DNA of 46,832 nt from DATEPR01 sp036503065 (GTDB lineage Bacteria; Actinomycetota; Actinomycetes; Mycobacteriales; Pseudonocardiaceae), in contig DASXXM010000309.1 of assembly GCA_036503065.1 (NCBI GenBank), positions 1 through 46,832 on the forward strand, in the 5' to 3' direction. Below, piece by piece: positions 15,740 through 23,291 of the stretch. The position numbers and the translations under genes were made by a program. The notes under the pieces are model-generated. The model was given only the letters and a program-made list of their open reading frames with translations, did not search any database and was not told the origin of the DNA. Position 1 is the stretch's first letter. Every line of letters begins with the position of its first letter.

Positions 15740-17395
15740 TCAGGCGCCGAACACGGCGTCCCGGGGGCGGACACCGGTGGCGATGCTCACGCCCTGCAGG
15801 TGGGAGGTCTTGAGAATCGGATAGTTGGCCTCGCCGAAGGCGCCGCCGGTCAGGCCGGTGCCGCCGTGGGTCGGCAGGAACGGCAGGAAGCCGATGTGCG
15901 AGTCGTTGATCTTCAGCAGACCGGCGTTGCGCACGTCGCGGACGAACCGGTCGATCACCTCGGTGGACGCCGACCACAACGAGTTCCGCAGGCCGTACTC
16001 GTTGGTGTTGACGAAGTCGATGACCAGGTCGAGCAGGAGCTCGTCCGGCGCGTCCTCCGGCACGACCACCGGCAGCATCGGATAGAACGTCTCGTGCCGC
16101 ACCACGGCCAGATCCCTGGCACCGGACATCCCGTCCACCCGCAGCACGGTCGGTTCGAGAAACACCCCGGTCGCCGACGGCGTGCCGTCCAGTTCCACTC
16201 GCCTGCCGCCGGTGATCACGGTGGCGCCCTGCGCGGTGGCCTGGCGGAGCTGGTCGAAGAACTTCTCACTGCGGCGCACCGGGGACAGCAGCACGTCCTC
16301 GTCGTCGGGATAGCCGGGCCGGATGCGGGATATCTGTGCGCACAACCGATCCAGCAGTTCGTCCACGATGTCGGGATGGGCCACCACGTACTTGGGCACC
16401 ATGCAGATCTGGCCCGACCCGAAGAAGCACTCGGTGATCGCCTCGGCGGCCAGGTCCAGGTCGCCGTCGCGCCACACCACCAGGCCGTCGTTGCCGGCCA
16501 GTTCGAGGATGGGCTTCTTGCCCCTGGCAACGCACTCGTCCTGCAGCCGCAGGCCCTCCTCGCTGCCGCCGATGTAGAAGATGTCGTTGACCAGTGGGTG
16601 CGCCACCCAGCGGTCCAGGATCTGGCGGGGCTGGCCGCACACCACGTTCAGCGTGCCGGCCGGCGCGTCCAGTTCGTCCAGCAGTGGTACCACCAGATCG
16701 CGCAGCACGTACATGCTGCTCAGCGCGATACTGCGTGGTGCGCGCACCACGACCGCGTTGCCGGCCATCAGTGCCAGCACCGCGAGTGCGGCACTGGGTG
16801 CCGGCGCGTTCTGCGGTGGATTCAGGCACACCACGCCATCCGGCTGGCGCCGCACGATCAGCCTGCGCGGGCCGTGCTGGAACTCGGTGTACATCTGCTG
16901 CGCGTACCAGGCGCAACTCTCCGGGCTGAAGACCTGCATGAGACAGGTGAACTCCCATTCGGCCAGCCGACGCGGATGCGCCTCCGCGACCAGCAGGTCC
17001 AGGAACTCCGCCCGGTGCCGGACGAACGTGGCGCGGAACAGCTCGCCCAGGCGCAGCCGGTCGGCCAGCGGCACCGCCGCCCAGACCGGTGCCGCGGCGG
17101 CGGCGGCCTCGATGGCGGCGTCCACCTGGTCCGGTCCGGCCACCGCGCACCGGCCGACCACGTAGGGGTGGCCCAGCGCGTCGGCATCCGGATCCTGTTC
17201 CAGCGACCGCTTCAGGCTCACGCTGGTGAACACGTCCTCCAGCAGCGAACGCGCCGTGACCGTATACACCCAGCCCGTTCCGTCCAGATCCTTGCCACCG
17301 ATGTAGGAATGGTAGCTGCGCAATTCGACAGAACTGGCGGTCGTTTTCTCCTCGGTTTTCGCACCGAGAAATCGGACGCTCTCGTCTGCGACCAC
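15740..17395 (-). CDS. aldehyde-dehydrogenase-fold enzyme, candidate acyl-thioester reductase
   Basis: This encodes 551 residues, about 50-70 longer than most aldehyde dehydrogenases because of an N-terminal extension. The general base Glu in ELAGNDG lies near residue 298 and the nucleophile Cys in SGQICMV near 329. The start is a GTG preceded by GAGGGGA. Such folds oxidise aldehydes or, run in reverse, reduce acyl-CoA or acyl-ACP to aldehyde. The next genes are an N-hydroxylase and an aminotransferase, so reduction to a fatty aldehyde for amination is the simplest role (inference). It is the first gene of a ten-gene operon with a triple GTCAG box 110 bases upstream. Confidence 0.85.
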   Translation of the reverse strand: MVADESVRFLGAKTEEKTTASSVELRSYHSYIGGKDLDGTGWVYTVTARSLLEDVFTSVSLKRSLEQDPDADALGHPYVVGRCAVAGPDQVDAAIEAAAAAAPVWAAVPLADRLRLGELFRATFVRHRAEFLDLLVAEAHPRRLAEWEFTCLMQVFSPESCAWYAQQMYTEFQHGPRRLIVRRQPDGVVCLNPPQNAPAPSAALAVLALMAGNAVVVRAPRSIALSSMYVLRDLVVPLLDELDAPAGTLNVVCGQPRQILDRWVAHPLVNDIFYIGGSEEGLRLQDECVARGKKPILELAGNDGLVVWRDGDLDLAAEAITECFFGSGQICMVPKYVVAHPDIVDELLDRLCAQISRIRPGYPDDEDVLLSPVRRSEKFFDQLRQATAQGATVITGGRRVELDGTPSATGVFLEPTVLRVDGMSGARDLAVVRHETFYPMLPVVVPEDAPDELLLDLVIDFVNTNEYGLRNSLWSASTEVIDRFVRDVRNAGLLKINDSHIGFLPFLPTHGGTGLTGGAFGEANYPILKTSHLQGVSIATGVRPRDAVFGA

Positions 17396-17504
17396 TCGCG
17401 TGTCCCCTCACTCGTGATCCGGCGATCCGGACCTGCCAAGGGTGACCGAAACAAGATTGATTTATGTTCGGCACCCCGGTGACATCATGATATTTCCACG
17501 TCCG

Positions 17505-17532
17505 ACTGACCATCGGCTGACATCGTTCTGAC
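17505..17532 (-). promoter_or_regulatory. SARP-type triple direct repeat, aldehyde dehydrogenase operon
   Basis: Minus-strand reading gives three GTCAG cores spaced exactly 11 bases (plus-strand CTGAC hexamers starting at 17505, 17516 and 17527). TATCAT lies 13 bases after the third core and AAATAT 10 bases after it, so a -10 element is plausible. The box lies 110-137 bases before the GTG of the first operon gene, in the 189-base gap after the lyase gene. Confidence 0.75.
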
Positions 17533-17584
17533 CCGCCAGAAAATGGCGTATCCAGATATTTGTCAGGCAGCTGTGGCGCGGGAA

Positions 17585-19075
17585 TCAGTCGGCGACGGCC
17601 GCGCGCAGCAGGCGGGCGAGCTCGCTCGGCGACTGTGCGCACAGGTCAGCCAGCCCGTCGGCCACCGCCGTCGAACCGCCGTGGGTGACGAACTTGGCCC
17701 GCATCAGCTCGACGTGGCGGGCACGGGTGTCCGGCCCGGCCGCGCCGATCGGGATATCCCTTGCCCTGCTGAAGGTGCGGCCGTCGGCCAGGTGCACGGT
17801 GACCCGCGCCGGGGTCATCTTCGTCGCGGTCTCGAAGGTGTCGGCGGGCGGGCCGGGGTCGGCGGCCAACGCCACCAGTTCGTCGCCGCCGAACCGGGCC
17901 AGCCAGCTCACCGCACGGTGACCCGCCTGCCGGAGCGCCTCCCCGAAGGGCGCCACCGAAGCCAGCAGGGACCTGGTCATGTCCGGATCGTGGGTCAGCT
18001 CGACCGTGTCGGCCAACGCCCACCGGCGCGCATCGCGCACGGCGGGATCGGCGAAGTCGGCCACGGTCAGGTCGCCCGCCAGCAGCGTGGTGGCGACCGC
18101 GTAGGGGGCGGCCAGCAGCAGCGCGCTGATCGGGGTGTCCGGTCCGGCGAGGTGGTCACCGGCACGGCGGCCGACGTAACCCGTGTACAGCGAGGCATCC
18201 ACCACGATCCGGGTGACGTCCCGGTCCGGTGCCACACCCGCGTCGACGAGGTCGCGGTGCAGTTCGATCGCGCAGTCGACGGCGGCGTCGATGCCGGGCC
18301 CGCCGGGGCGAACCTTGAAGGAGAGCGTGTCGGTGTGCCAGCGCAGGCCCAGTCCGTCGGTGACGGCGTCGGGCAGCGGCACCGTCGAGAACCGGGCGAG
18401 GAAGCCGTCCGGATGCTCCAGGATGTCCGGCGTGCCGGTCAGCCCGGCCGCTGCCGCGTCGCACGCGTCCAGCGCGGCCCGCACCGGGTTCATGGCGTGC
18501 AACGCCTTCGCGTCACTGCCGAGGAAGCCGTGCATCGACGGCCAGGTCGGCATGGTGAAGGCGAGCCCGAACGCGTTCACCCACTGCCGCGCCGGGGCCG
18601 ATTCGGCCCGCAGCCGGCCGGCGATCGTGCCGGCGAGGTGGGTGTGCAGGGCACTCTGGCCGCGGAACGGCCCCAGCGTGGCGGCGGCGGTGATCCGCGC
18701 GGCGCACTCGTTCGCCGCGATCACCGCGGTGAGCAGTGCGGCACCGTCCAGGCCCAGCGCGGCCGCGTAGGCGACCGGGACGCACACGGTGGAGCCGCCG
18801 AGATGGCCCGCGTAGGCGGTGTCGTCGAGGTTGAGCCAGGAGCCGAGGCTGGCCAGCACGGCCGCCGATCTGCCGGGATCAGCCTGCAACGGCGGCCCGA
18901 ACGCCTGGATCAGCTTGCGGCCCAACGGATGCGCCCGGCCGGCCCGCACGGCCGCGAGTTGGGACAGCACCTGGCTGGTGGCCAGCCCGATCACCCGCTG
19001 CGGCACGTCCGCGAGTCGCAGTGTGCTGGCCCAGCCGCAGAGCGCGCCGGTCAGTGTCTGCTGTTCGACCGTCAT
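17585..19075 (-). CDS. MmgE/PrpD-family lyase (VlmK-like)
   Basis: This 496-residue protein is of the MmgE/PrpD family. Family-like segments include LGGSTVCVPVAYAAAL, CAARITAAATLGPFRGQSALHTH, a central helical region, and a C-terminal SWLARFGGDELVAL followed by a small alpha-beta domain with TVHLADGRTFSRARDIPIG. In valanimycin biosynthesis VlmK eliminates phosphate from the phosphorylated hydrate to give the alkene. The gene overlaps the kinase gene by four bases (ATGA), which supports the paired phosphorylate-then-eliminate role on the serine-derived hydroxyl group. No signs of damage. Confidence 0.85.
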   Translation of the reverse strand: MTVEQQTLTGALCGWASTLRLADVPQRVIGLATSQVLSQLAAVRAGRAHPLGRKLIQAFGPPLQADPGRSAAVLASLGSWLNLDDTAYAGHLGGSTVCVPVAYAAALGLDGAALLTAVIAANECAARITAAATLGPFRGQSALHTHLAGTIAGRLRAESAPARQWVNAFGLAFTMPTWPSMHGFLGSDAKALHAMNPVRAALDACDAAAAGLTGTPDILEHPDGFLARFSTVPLPDAVTDGLGLRWHTDTLSFKVRPGGPGIDAAVDCAIELHRDLVDAGVAPDRDVTRIVVDASLYTGYVGRRAGDHLAGPDTPISALLLAAPYAVATTLLAGDLTVADFADPAVRDARRWALADTVELTHDPDMTRSLLASVAPFGEALRQAGHRAVSWLARFGGDELVALAADPGPPADTFETATKMTPARVTVHLADGRTFSRARDIPIGAAGPDTRARHVELMRAKFVTHGGSTAVADGLADLCAQSPSELARLLRAAVAD

Positions 19076-20034
19076 CGACAGGAACCGGCCAGTGCCGGCA
19101 TGTCCGCGCGGCAGAGCACCGGCAGCACGCCGGGCAGGACGTCGAGGGTCATGCTGGTGGCGGACCCGGTGCACAACTCGCCGTCGTGCTCGAAACTCAG
19201 TGGCTCGCCGTCGATCCGCGCGACCGTGATGCGCCGGCCGCGGGCGTACACCACGCCGGTCGCGCCGATGTGGCCGCCCGACCTGGTCAGTTCCGGTACG
19301 TCCGACGGGCTGATCTCCCCGCCGATCACGCACACGTCCAGCAGGCCGTCGTCCAGCACGGAGTGCGGCAGTACCTGGTAGGTGCCGCCGCGGTGCCGGC
19401 CGCCGCCCACGTTGGCCAGCACGGTCGTGCCGACGTGCACCACGTTGCCGTCGACCGTGACCCGGCCGGGGTAGGGGACGAACTCCGCGGCCGTCCTGGC
19501 CAGCGCGATCCGGTAGCGTTCCCGGCCGCCCACCGCCACCGACCTGGCCGCGACGAGCGCGTCGGCGATCACCCCGGAACAGGCGCCCAGCAGCACGAGT
19601 TCGTTCAGTTCGACCAGCCGGGCGAGGTCGAGCAGGCAGCGACGGGACCCGTCCCGCGACAGCGCGGCCGGCACCGCGGACCGCCACGGCAGATCGCCCC
19701 ACTGGGCGAGATAGCTGGAATTCCCGGTACCGGCCGGCACGATCAGCAGCGCGGGCAGTTCGTCCCCGGCGCCCGCGGCGAGCAGACCCTCGACCACCTC
19801 GCGAACCGTACCGTCACCACCGACGGCGATCACCACGTCGAATCGATGGGCAACGGCCTCGCCCGCGACCACCGTCGCCTCGCCGGCACGGCTGGTCCAG
19901 TGCACCCGAGGCGCGGCGATGTGTCGGCGACAAAGGCTGACCAGCTCGGCGACCAGCTCGGCGCTGACCCCGCCCGCCTTGGGATTGGCGATCACCAGGG
20001 CGCTGGCGACCGGGTGACTGTCCACATCGACCAT
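19072..20034 (-). CDS. diacylglycerol-kinase-type lipid kinase (VlmJ-like)
   Basis: This encodes 320 residues. The glycine-rich nucleotide motif GGDGTVREVVEGLL lies near residue 72, and a PAGTGNSSYL segment follows near 95, the two hallmarks of the DAGK/sphingosine kinase catalytic domain. I choose the ATG at 20034 with AGGGGAG 9 bases upstream; longer in-frame versions run through the tRNA gene and are not credible. VlmJ phosphorylates valanimycin hydrate so that VlmK can eliminate phosphate. Here kinase and lyase genes overlap, and a tRNA-Ser-like gene lies 48 bases upstream on the same strand, probably in the same transcript. Confidence 0.88.
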   Translation of the reverse strand: MVDVDSHPVASALVIANPKAGGVSAELVAELVSLCRRHIAAPRVHWTSRAGEATVVAGEAVAHRFDVVIAVGGDGTVREVVEGLLAAGAGDELPALLIVPAGTGNSSYLAQWGDLPWRSAVPAALSRDGSRRCLLDLARLVELNELVLLGACSGVIADALVAARSVAVGGRERYRIALARTAAEFVPYPGRVTVDGNVVHVGTTVLANVGGGRHRGGTYQVLPHSVLDDGLLDVCVIGGEISPSDVPELTRSGGHIGATGVVYARGRRITVARIDGEPLSFEHDGELCTGSATSMTLDVLPGVLPVLCRADMPALAGSCR

Positions 20035-20082
20035 GGCTCGGCACTCCCCTGACAGCTCACCGCACGGGAAAGAACAACGAAG

Positions 20083-20168
20083 CGGAGAGGGCAGGATTCG
20101 AACCTGCGCAGGCACCAGCCCTCCAGGCACAAAGCCCGGACCCGATAAACCACTACGGGCACCTCTCC
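20083..20168 (-). tRNA. tRNA-Ser-like, non-canonical anticodon loop (tRNA 1)
   Basis: The minus strand folds into a class II tRNA. The acceptor pairs GGAGAGG with CCTCTCC and discriminator G. The D stem is CCCG/CGGG with an 11-base loop. The anticodon stem is CCGGG/CCTGG (one G-U pair). The variable arm is GGGC/GCCT with a TGGT loop, and the T arm is GCAGG TTCGAAT CCTGC. No CCA is encoded. Serine identity features (G2-C71, A3-U70, C11-G24, G73, long arm) are all present. The loop CTTTGTG puts UUG at 34-36 and U at 37. UUG is a glutamine anticodon, and a pyrimidine at 37 is rare in decoding tRNAs. It looks like a tRNA charged with serine but not meant for the ribosome. It sits 48 bases before the VlmJ-like gene. 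Confidence 0.82.
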
Positions 20169-20767
20169 CGACACTCCGTCTCGACCAGAGCCGAGCCGGT
20201 CTGCCATCTTTCGACCTTCGTCGCGCTTCGGTCGGCGCCGCGAGCGCCGGCCGGGCGACCGTGTCCGGGCTTCGCTTCGCTCGTCCGGTCCTGGTCTGCA
20301 ACCAGCTTGACCCGTCGTGCTGACCCGGCGCTGACAACGTCCTGACGCCGTCGGCGGCGGCCGGGCGTGACACCAATGTCCTGTCTCAATTCGTCCGCCG
20401 AAAGTAGTCGCGTCCTGCGACCATCGGGCGTACACCCTGCATGGAAATGATTACCTCAAAGATCGGTAATGCCATGCGCACCACCGCGTCACCGGAAAAT
20501 CCTGTTTTCGGCGGTTTGTGGCGGTCCACCCGTCGTCGCAGGTCAGGCGCTATGATCACGAACGGCCACGTCGGTTGTGCATGATTACTATAAATCGTCA
20601 AATAATTGGTCCGCGATGTGACCAAACGAGATCGGAACTCGTATACACAGGGGTAAAGATACTCCCTTAACCCCCGTCGCACTCTTGCGGATCGCCATCA
20701 CTCGTGGCATAAAATTGGCGACCAGAGGGTGGTTGAATTCGAGTAACCGGAACCAACGGGACCAGAC
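20169..20767. other. 599-base divergent control region
   Basis: No credible gene lies here. The left third (20169-20384) carries the leader of tRNA 1 and the triple GTCAG box at 20319-20346. The right part (about 20385-20767) is clearly richer in A+T than its surroundings, including ATTACTATAAATCGTC near 20582 and an inverted repeat ATTACC/GGTAAT near 20450-20470 with a 9-base spacer. It must hold the promoter of the plus-strand seryl-transferase operon, for which I see no GTCAG triplet. A 98-codon minus-strand frame at 20386-20682 has unlike codon use and is rejected. Confidence 0.6.
20319..20346 (-). promoter_or_regulatory. SARP-type triple direct repeat, tRNA 1-kinase-lyase unit
   Basis: Minus-strand GTCAG cores occur three times at 11-base spacing (plus-strand hexamers start at 20319, 20330 and 20341). 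The hexamer CAAGCT lies 10 bases after the last core and would place the start site near 20297, about 130 bases before tRNA 1. It is one of five such boxes in the window. Confidence 0.72.
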
Positions 20768-21766
20768 ATGACCAACATAACCACGCCGCTCGATTTCACG
20801 CTCGAGGCCGTGCGGACAAACACGTACGCGGACAACCCGAGCGCGTTCCTCGCGGTCAACGACGGCAACTCCTACTTCACCGAGCCCGGCCTCGACGGTG
20901 TGATCGTCTACCGCCGGACCGGCGCCTACCTCGTCCAGTTCGGCGGGCCGTTCGCCGCGGTCGACTCGGCGGTGCCGCTGCTGCGGGCGTTCCGCGCGTT
21001 CGCCCACAACGAGGGCCGGCGCATTGTCGGCATTCAGCTACAGCGGGCCGACGCGGAGATCTATCTGCACAACGGCTTCACCGTCAACCAGGTCGGCGCA
21101 TCGTACGCGGTCGACCTGAGCCGTTTCTCCCTCCAGGGCACCCGGTTCATGCGGCTGCGCAACAAGATCGCCAGGGCGCACAAGGCGGGCCTCATCGTGT
21201 TCGAGGCAACCGTGGCCGAGTGGGGTGACGCGATGCGTGCCCTCGACGGCGTCTGGCTGCACAGCAAGGGCGAGCACGTCCGGCAGCTGGAATACCTGGT
21301 CGGCCAGTACGGCGGCGAGATGCAGCCGCATCGCAGGTTGTTCGTCGGCACGATCGACGGCGACCTGGCCGGTTACATCTCCTACTCCCCGGTGTACGGC
21401 TCCCGAACGGGCTGGATGCACGACCTGAGCAGGCGAATTCCGGGCAAGCTGCCCGGGATCATGGAAGCCGTCAACAAAGCCGCCATCGACACGTTCATCG
21501 CCGAGTCCGTCGATTGGCTGCACTTCGGTTTCACGCCGTTCACCGGCCTGGATGCCGCGTCGGAGCTGCCGGGTTACCACCACGGTTTCCATCAGTTCAT
21601 GCACCTGCTGTGGGAGTACGGCGAGGCCGTCTATCCGGCACAGACCCAGTTGGCCTACAAGGAGAAGTGGGCACAGCACGTCGTGCTGCCGGAGTACGTC
21701 GCCTTCGACGGACCGGTCGACATCGCCGGGTTCGTGCACGTCTTCCGCGCGGCCGGCGCACTCTGA
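20768..21766 (+). CDS. seryl-tRNA-dependent transferase (VlmA/MprF C-domain-like)
   Basis: This 332-residue protein is of the DUF2156/LPG-synthase C-terminal type, a double GNAT fold. Visible features are SAFLAVNDGNSYFTEPGLDGVIVYRR near the N-terminus, RGTRFMRLRNKIARAHKAG-like basic helix near residue 125, then GTIDGDLAGYISYSPVYGSRTGWMHDLSRR, and a C-terminal FTPFTGL followed by LAYKEKWA, typical of the family. Members take an aminoacyl group from tRNA. VlmA moves serine from Ser-tRNA to isobutylhydroxylamine oxygen. Here a dedicated SerRS and tRNA-Ser-like genes give the same context, so the product is an O-seryl alkylhydroxylamine. It is first in a plus-strand operon of five genes. Confidence 0.85.
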   Translation: MTNITTPLDFTLEAVRTNTYADNPSAFLAVNDGNSYFTEPGLDGVIVYRRTGAYLVQFGGPFAAVDSAVPLLRAFRAFAHNEGRRIVGIQLQRADAEIYLHNGFTVNQVGASYAVDLSRFSLQGTRFMRLRNKIARAHKAGLIVFEATVAEWGDAMRALDGVWLHSKGEHVRQLEYLVGQYGGEMQPHRRLFVGTIDGDLAGYISYSPVYGSRTGWMHDLSRRIPGKLPGIMEAVNKAAIDTFIAESVDWLHFGFTPFTGLDAASELPGYHHGFHQFMHLLWEYGEAVYPAQTQLAYKEKWAQHVVLPEYVAFDGPVDIAGFVHVFRAAGAL

Positions 21767-21789
21767 CCCACCGACGATGGGAGAAACCG

Positions 21790-21945
21790 ATGTCCACCAA
21801 CGATGTTCCCGACGCGCTGGCCGCGGCCGGCCACCAACTGCTGGAGATGTTCGTCGCCGTGTGCGGCGCGCCGGATGACCCGGCCGTGGCCGAACAGGCC
21901 AACGCCGCGCTGAACGAGCTGGACCGCCTGCTGGTCGACGCATGA
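21790..21945 (+). CDS. 51-residue acidic helical protein, function unknown
   Basis: An ATG preceded by GGGAGAAACCG opens a 51-codon frame (MSTNDVPDALAAAG to ELDRLLVDA). It is acidic, with one Cys, and predicted mostly as two amphipathic helices. It lies 23 bases after the seryl transferase and 48 bases before the enoyl reductase, on the same strand. A spaced hydrophobic pattern and clean ribosome site support a real gene. I do not recognise the family. A small partner of the seryl transferase is one possibility, offered only from position. Confidence 0.6.
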   Translation: MSTNDVPDALAAAGHQLLEMFVAVCGAPDDPAVAEQANAALNELDRLLVDA

Positions 21946-21993
21946 CCCAACGGTCCCGATCTGTCCACGGACCCATCACGAGCTAGGAATCCC

Positions 21994-22821
21994 ATGCTGC
22001 TGCAAGGTAAACGCCTGCTCATCACCGGTGTACTCAACGAACGGTCGATCGCCTACGCCGCCGCGCGGCTGGCACTCGACGCGGGTGCGGAGATCGTGCT
22101 CACCGGGTTCGGCCGGGGTCTGCGGATCACCGAGCGGTTCGCGGCGCGGCTGTCACCGGACTGCCCGGTACTGGAAATGGACGTCCGGCGAGCGGAACAC
22201 CTGACCGCGGTCGCCGACTGGTGCGAGCGCCGCTGGGGCCGGTTGGACGGCATCCTGCACAGCATCGCGTTCGCACCGGCCGGCGCGCTGGACGGCGGGT
22301 TTCTCGCCGCGCCGTGGTCGGACGTCGCAGTGGCGCTGGAGGTTTCCACCTACTCGTTCGCGGCCTTCGGCCGGGTGTTCGGTCCGCTGCTGGCCCGGTC
22401 GGACAGCGGCTCCCTGGTGGGACTGGACTTCGACGCCACCGTCGCCTGGCCGGGCTACGACTGGATGGGAGTGGCCAAGGCCGGGCTGGAGAGCTGCTGT
22501 CGTTACCTGGCCCACGCGCTCGGGCCGGCCGGCACCAGAGTGAACCTGGTGGCGGCCGGCCCGCTCCACACCATCGCGGCAGGCGCGATCAGCGGGTTCA
22601 GCGGGTTCGAACGAGCCTGGCAGGAGCGCGCGGCGCTGGGCTGGGACGTCCGGAACCCGGACGCGGTGGGCCGGGCGGTCTGCGCGCTGTGGTCGGACTG
22701 GCTGCCCGGCGTCACGGGCGAGGTGCTGCACGTCGACGGCGGCGTGCACGCGATCGGCGGCGCTCCGGACAGCAGGCCCACCCCGCGGGAAAGCGCCGTG
22801 GCGGCGGAGGTCGCCGGATGA
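21994..22821 (+). CDS. enoyl-ACP reductase, InhA/FabI-type SDR
   Basis: This encodes 275 residues. The N-terminus GKRLLITGVLNERSIAYAAA is the FabI/InhA NADH-binding signature rather than a classical SDR one. The active-site pattern Y-x6-K appears in PGYDWMGVAKAG (Tyr near 155, Lys near 162), matching InhA. It should reduce the trans-2 double bond of an enoyl-ACP. With the following MaoC hydratase it would complete the reductive half of chain building started by KAS III and KAS II. It may be specialised for a long or branched tail. Its stop overlaps the next start (ATGA). Confidence 0.88.
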   Translation: MLLQGKRLLITGVLNERSIAYAAARLALDAGAEIVLTGFGRGLRITERFAARLSPDCPVLEMDVRRAEHLTAVADWCERRWGRLDGILHSIAFAPAGALDGGFLAAPWSDVAVALEVSTYSFAAFGRVFGPLLARSDSGSLVGLDFDATVAWPGYDWMGVAKAGLESCCRYLAHALGPAGTRVNLVAAGPLHTIAAGAISGFSGFERAWQERAALGWDVRNPDAVGRAVCALWSDWLPGVTGEVLHVDGGVHAIGGAPDSRPTPRESAVAAEVAG

Positions 22822-23291
22822 GGCGCTTCAGCGGGCCGGCCGAACTCGGTACCGCGGTCGGCGAGCGGCTGGGCATCAGCGCCTGGCACGTGGTCACCCA
22901 GGACACGGTGAACCGGTTCGCCGAGGACACCGGCGATCGCCAGTGGATCCACGTCGACCCCGATCGTGCCGGCGCCGGGCCGTTCGGCGCGCCGGTGGCG
23001 CACGGATACCTGGTGCTGGCACTGGTTCCCGGCCTGATGGTCGAGGTGTTCGAGGTCGGCGGCGTCGGTGTCGTGCTGAACAAGGAGGTGCGTCGGTTGC
23101 GTTTCCAGGCACCGGTACGGGTGGGTGACCGGGTCCGCGCGGCGGTGGACCTGCTGGCCACGCGGCCCCGCGCCCGCGGCTTCTGGCAGGCGGACTTCCG
23201 GGTCACCATGCAGATCGACACCGTTGACGACGCCGCCTTCACCGCGGAGACCGTGTTCCTGTACCTACCAGCACAGGCGAGGCAACAATGA
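22818..23291 (+). CDS. MaoC-type (R)-hydratase/dehydratase
   Basis: This 157-residue hotdog protein has the hydratase-2 motif: FAEDTGDRQWIHVDPDRA near residue 35 (catalytic Asp and His) and GPFGAPVAHGYLVLAL near 55. Such enzymes dehydrate (R)-3-hydroxyacyl thioesters or hydrate enoyl thioesters. It overlaps both neighbours by four bases, after the enoyl reductase and before the SARP gene, so all three are translated together. It probably dehydrates the intermediates of the acyl chain. Confidence 0.9.
   Translation: MRRFSGPAELGTAVGERLGISAWHVVTQDTVNRFAEDTGDRQWIHVDPDRAGAGPFGAPVAHGYLVLALVPGLMVEVFEVGGVGVVLNKEVRRLRFQAPVRVGDRVRAAVDLLATRPRARGFWQADFRVTMQIDTVDDAAFTAETVFLYLPAQARQQ

Noticed and set aside
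20083..20168. tRNA 1 as an ordinary tRNA-Gln (UUG)
   Set aside because: Gln tRNAs lack a long variable arm and have a different acceptor stem; all identity elements are seryl, and U37 is atypical for decoding tRNAs.
20035..20376. Longer N-terminus for the kinase gene up to 20376
   Set aside because: It would run antisense-free through the tRNA gene and its leader; the ATG at 20034 has a good ribosome site and the domain begins right after it.
20386..20682. 98-codon minus-strand frame in the AT-rich control region
   Set aside because: Codon use is unlike the neighbouring genes, there is no good ribosome site, and the region is the expected promoter of the seryl-transferase operon.
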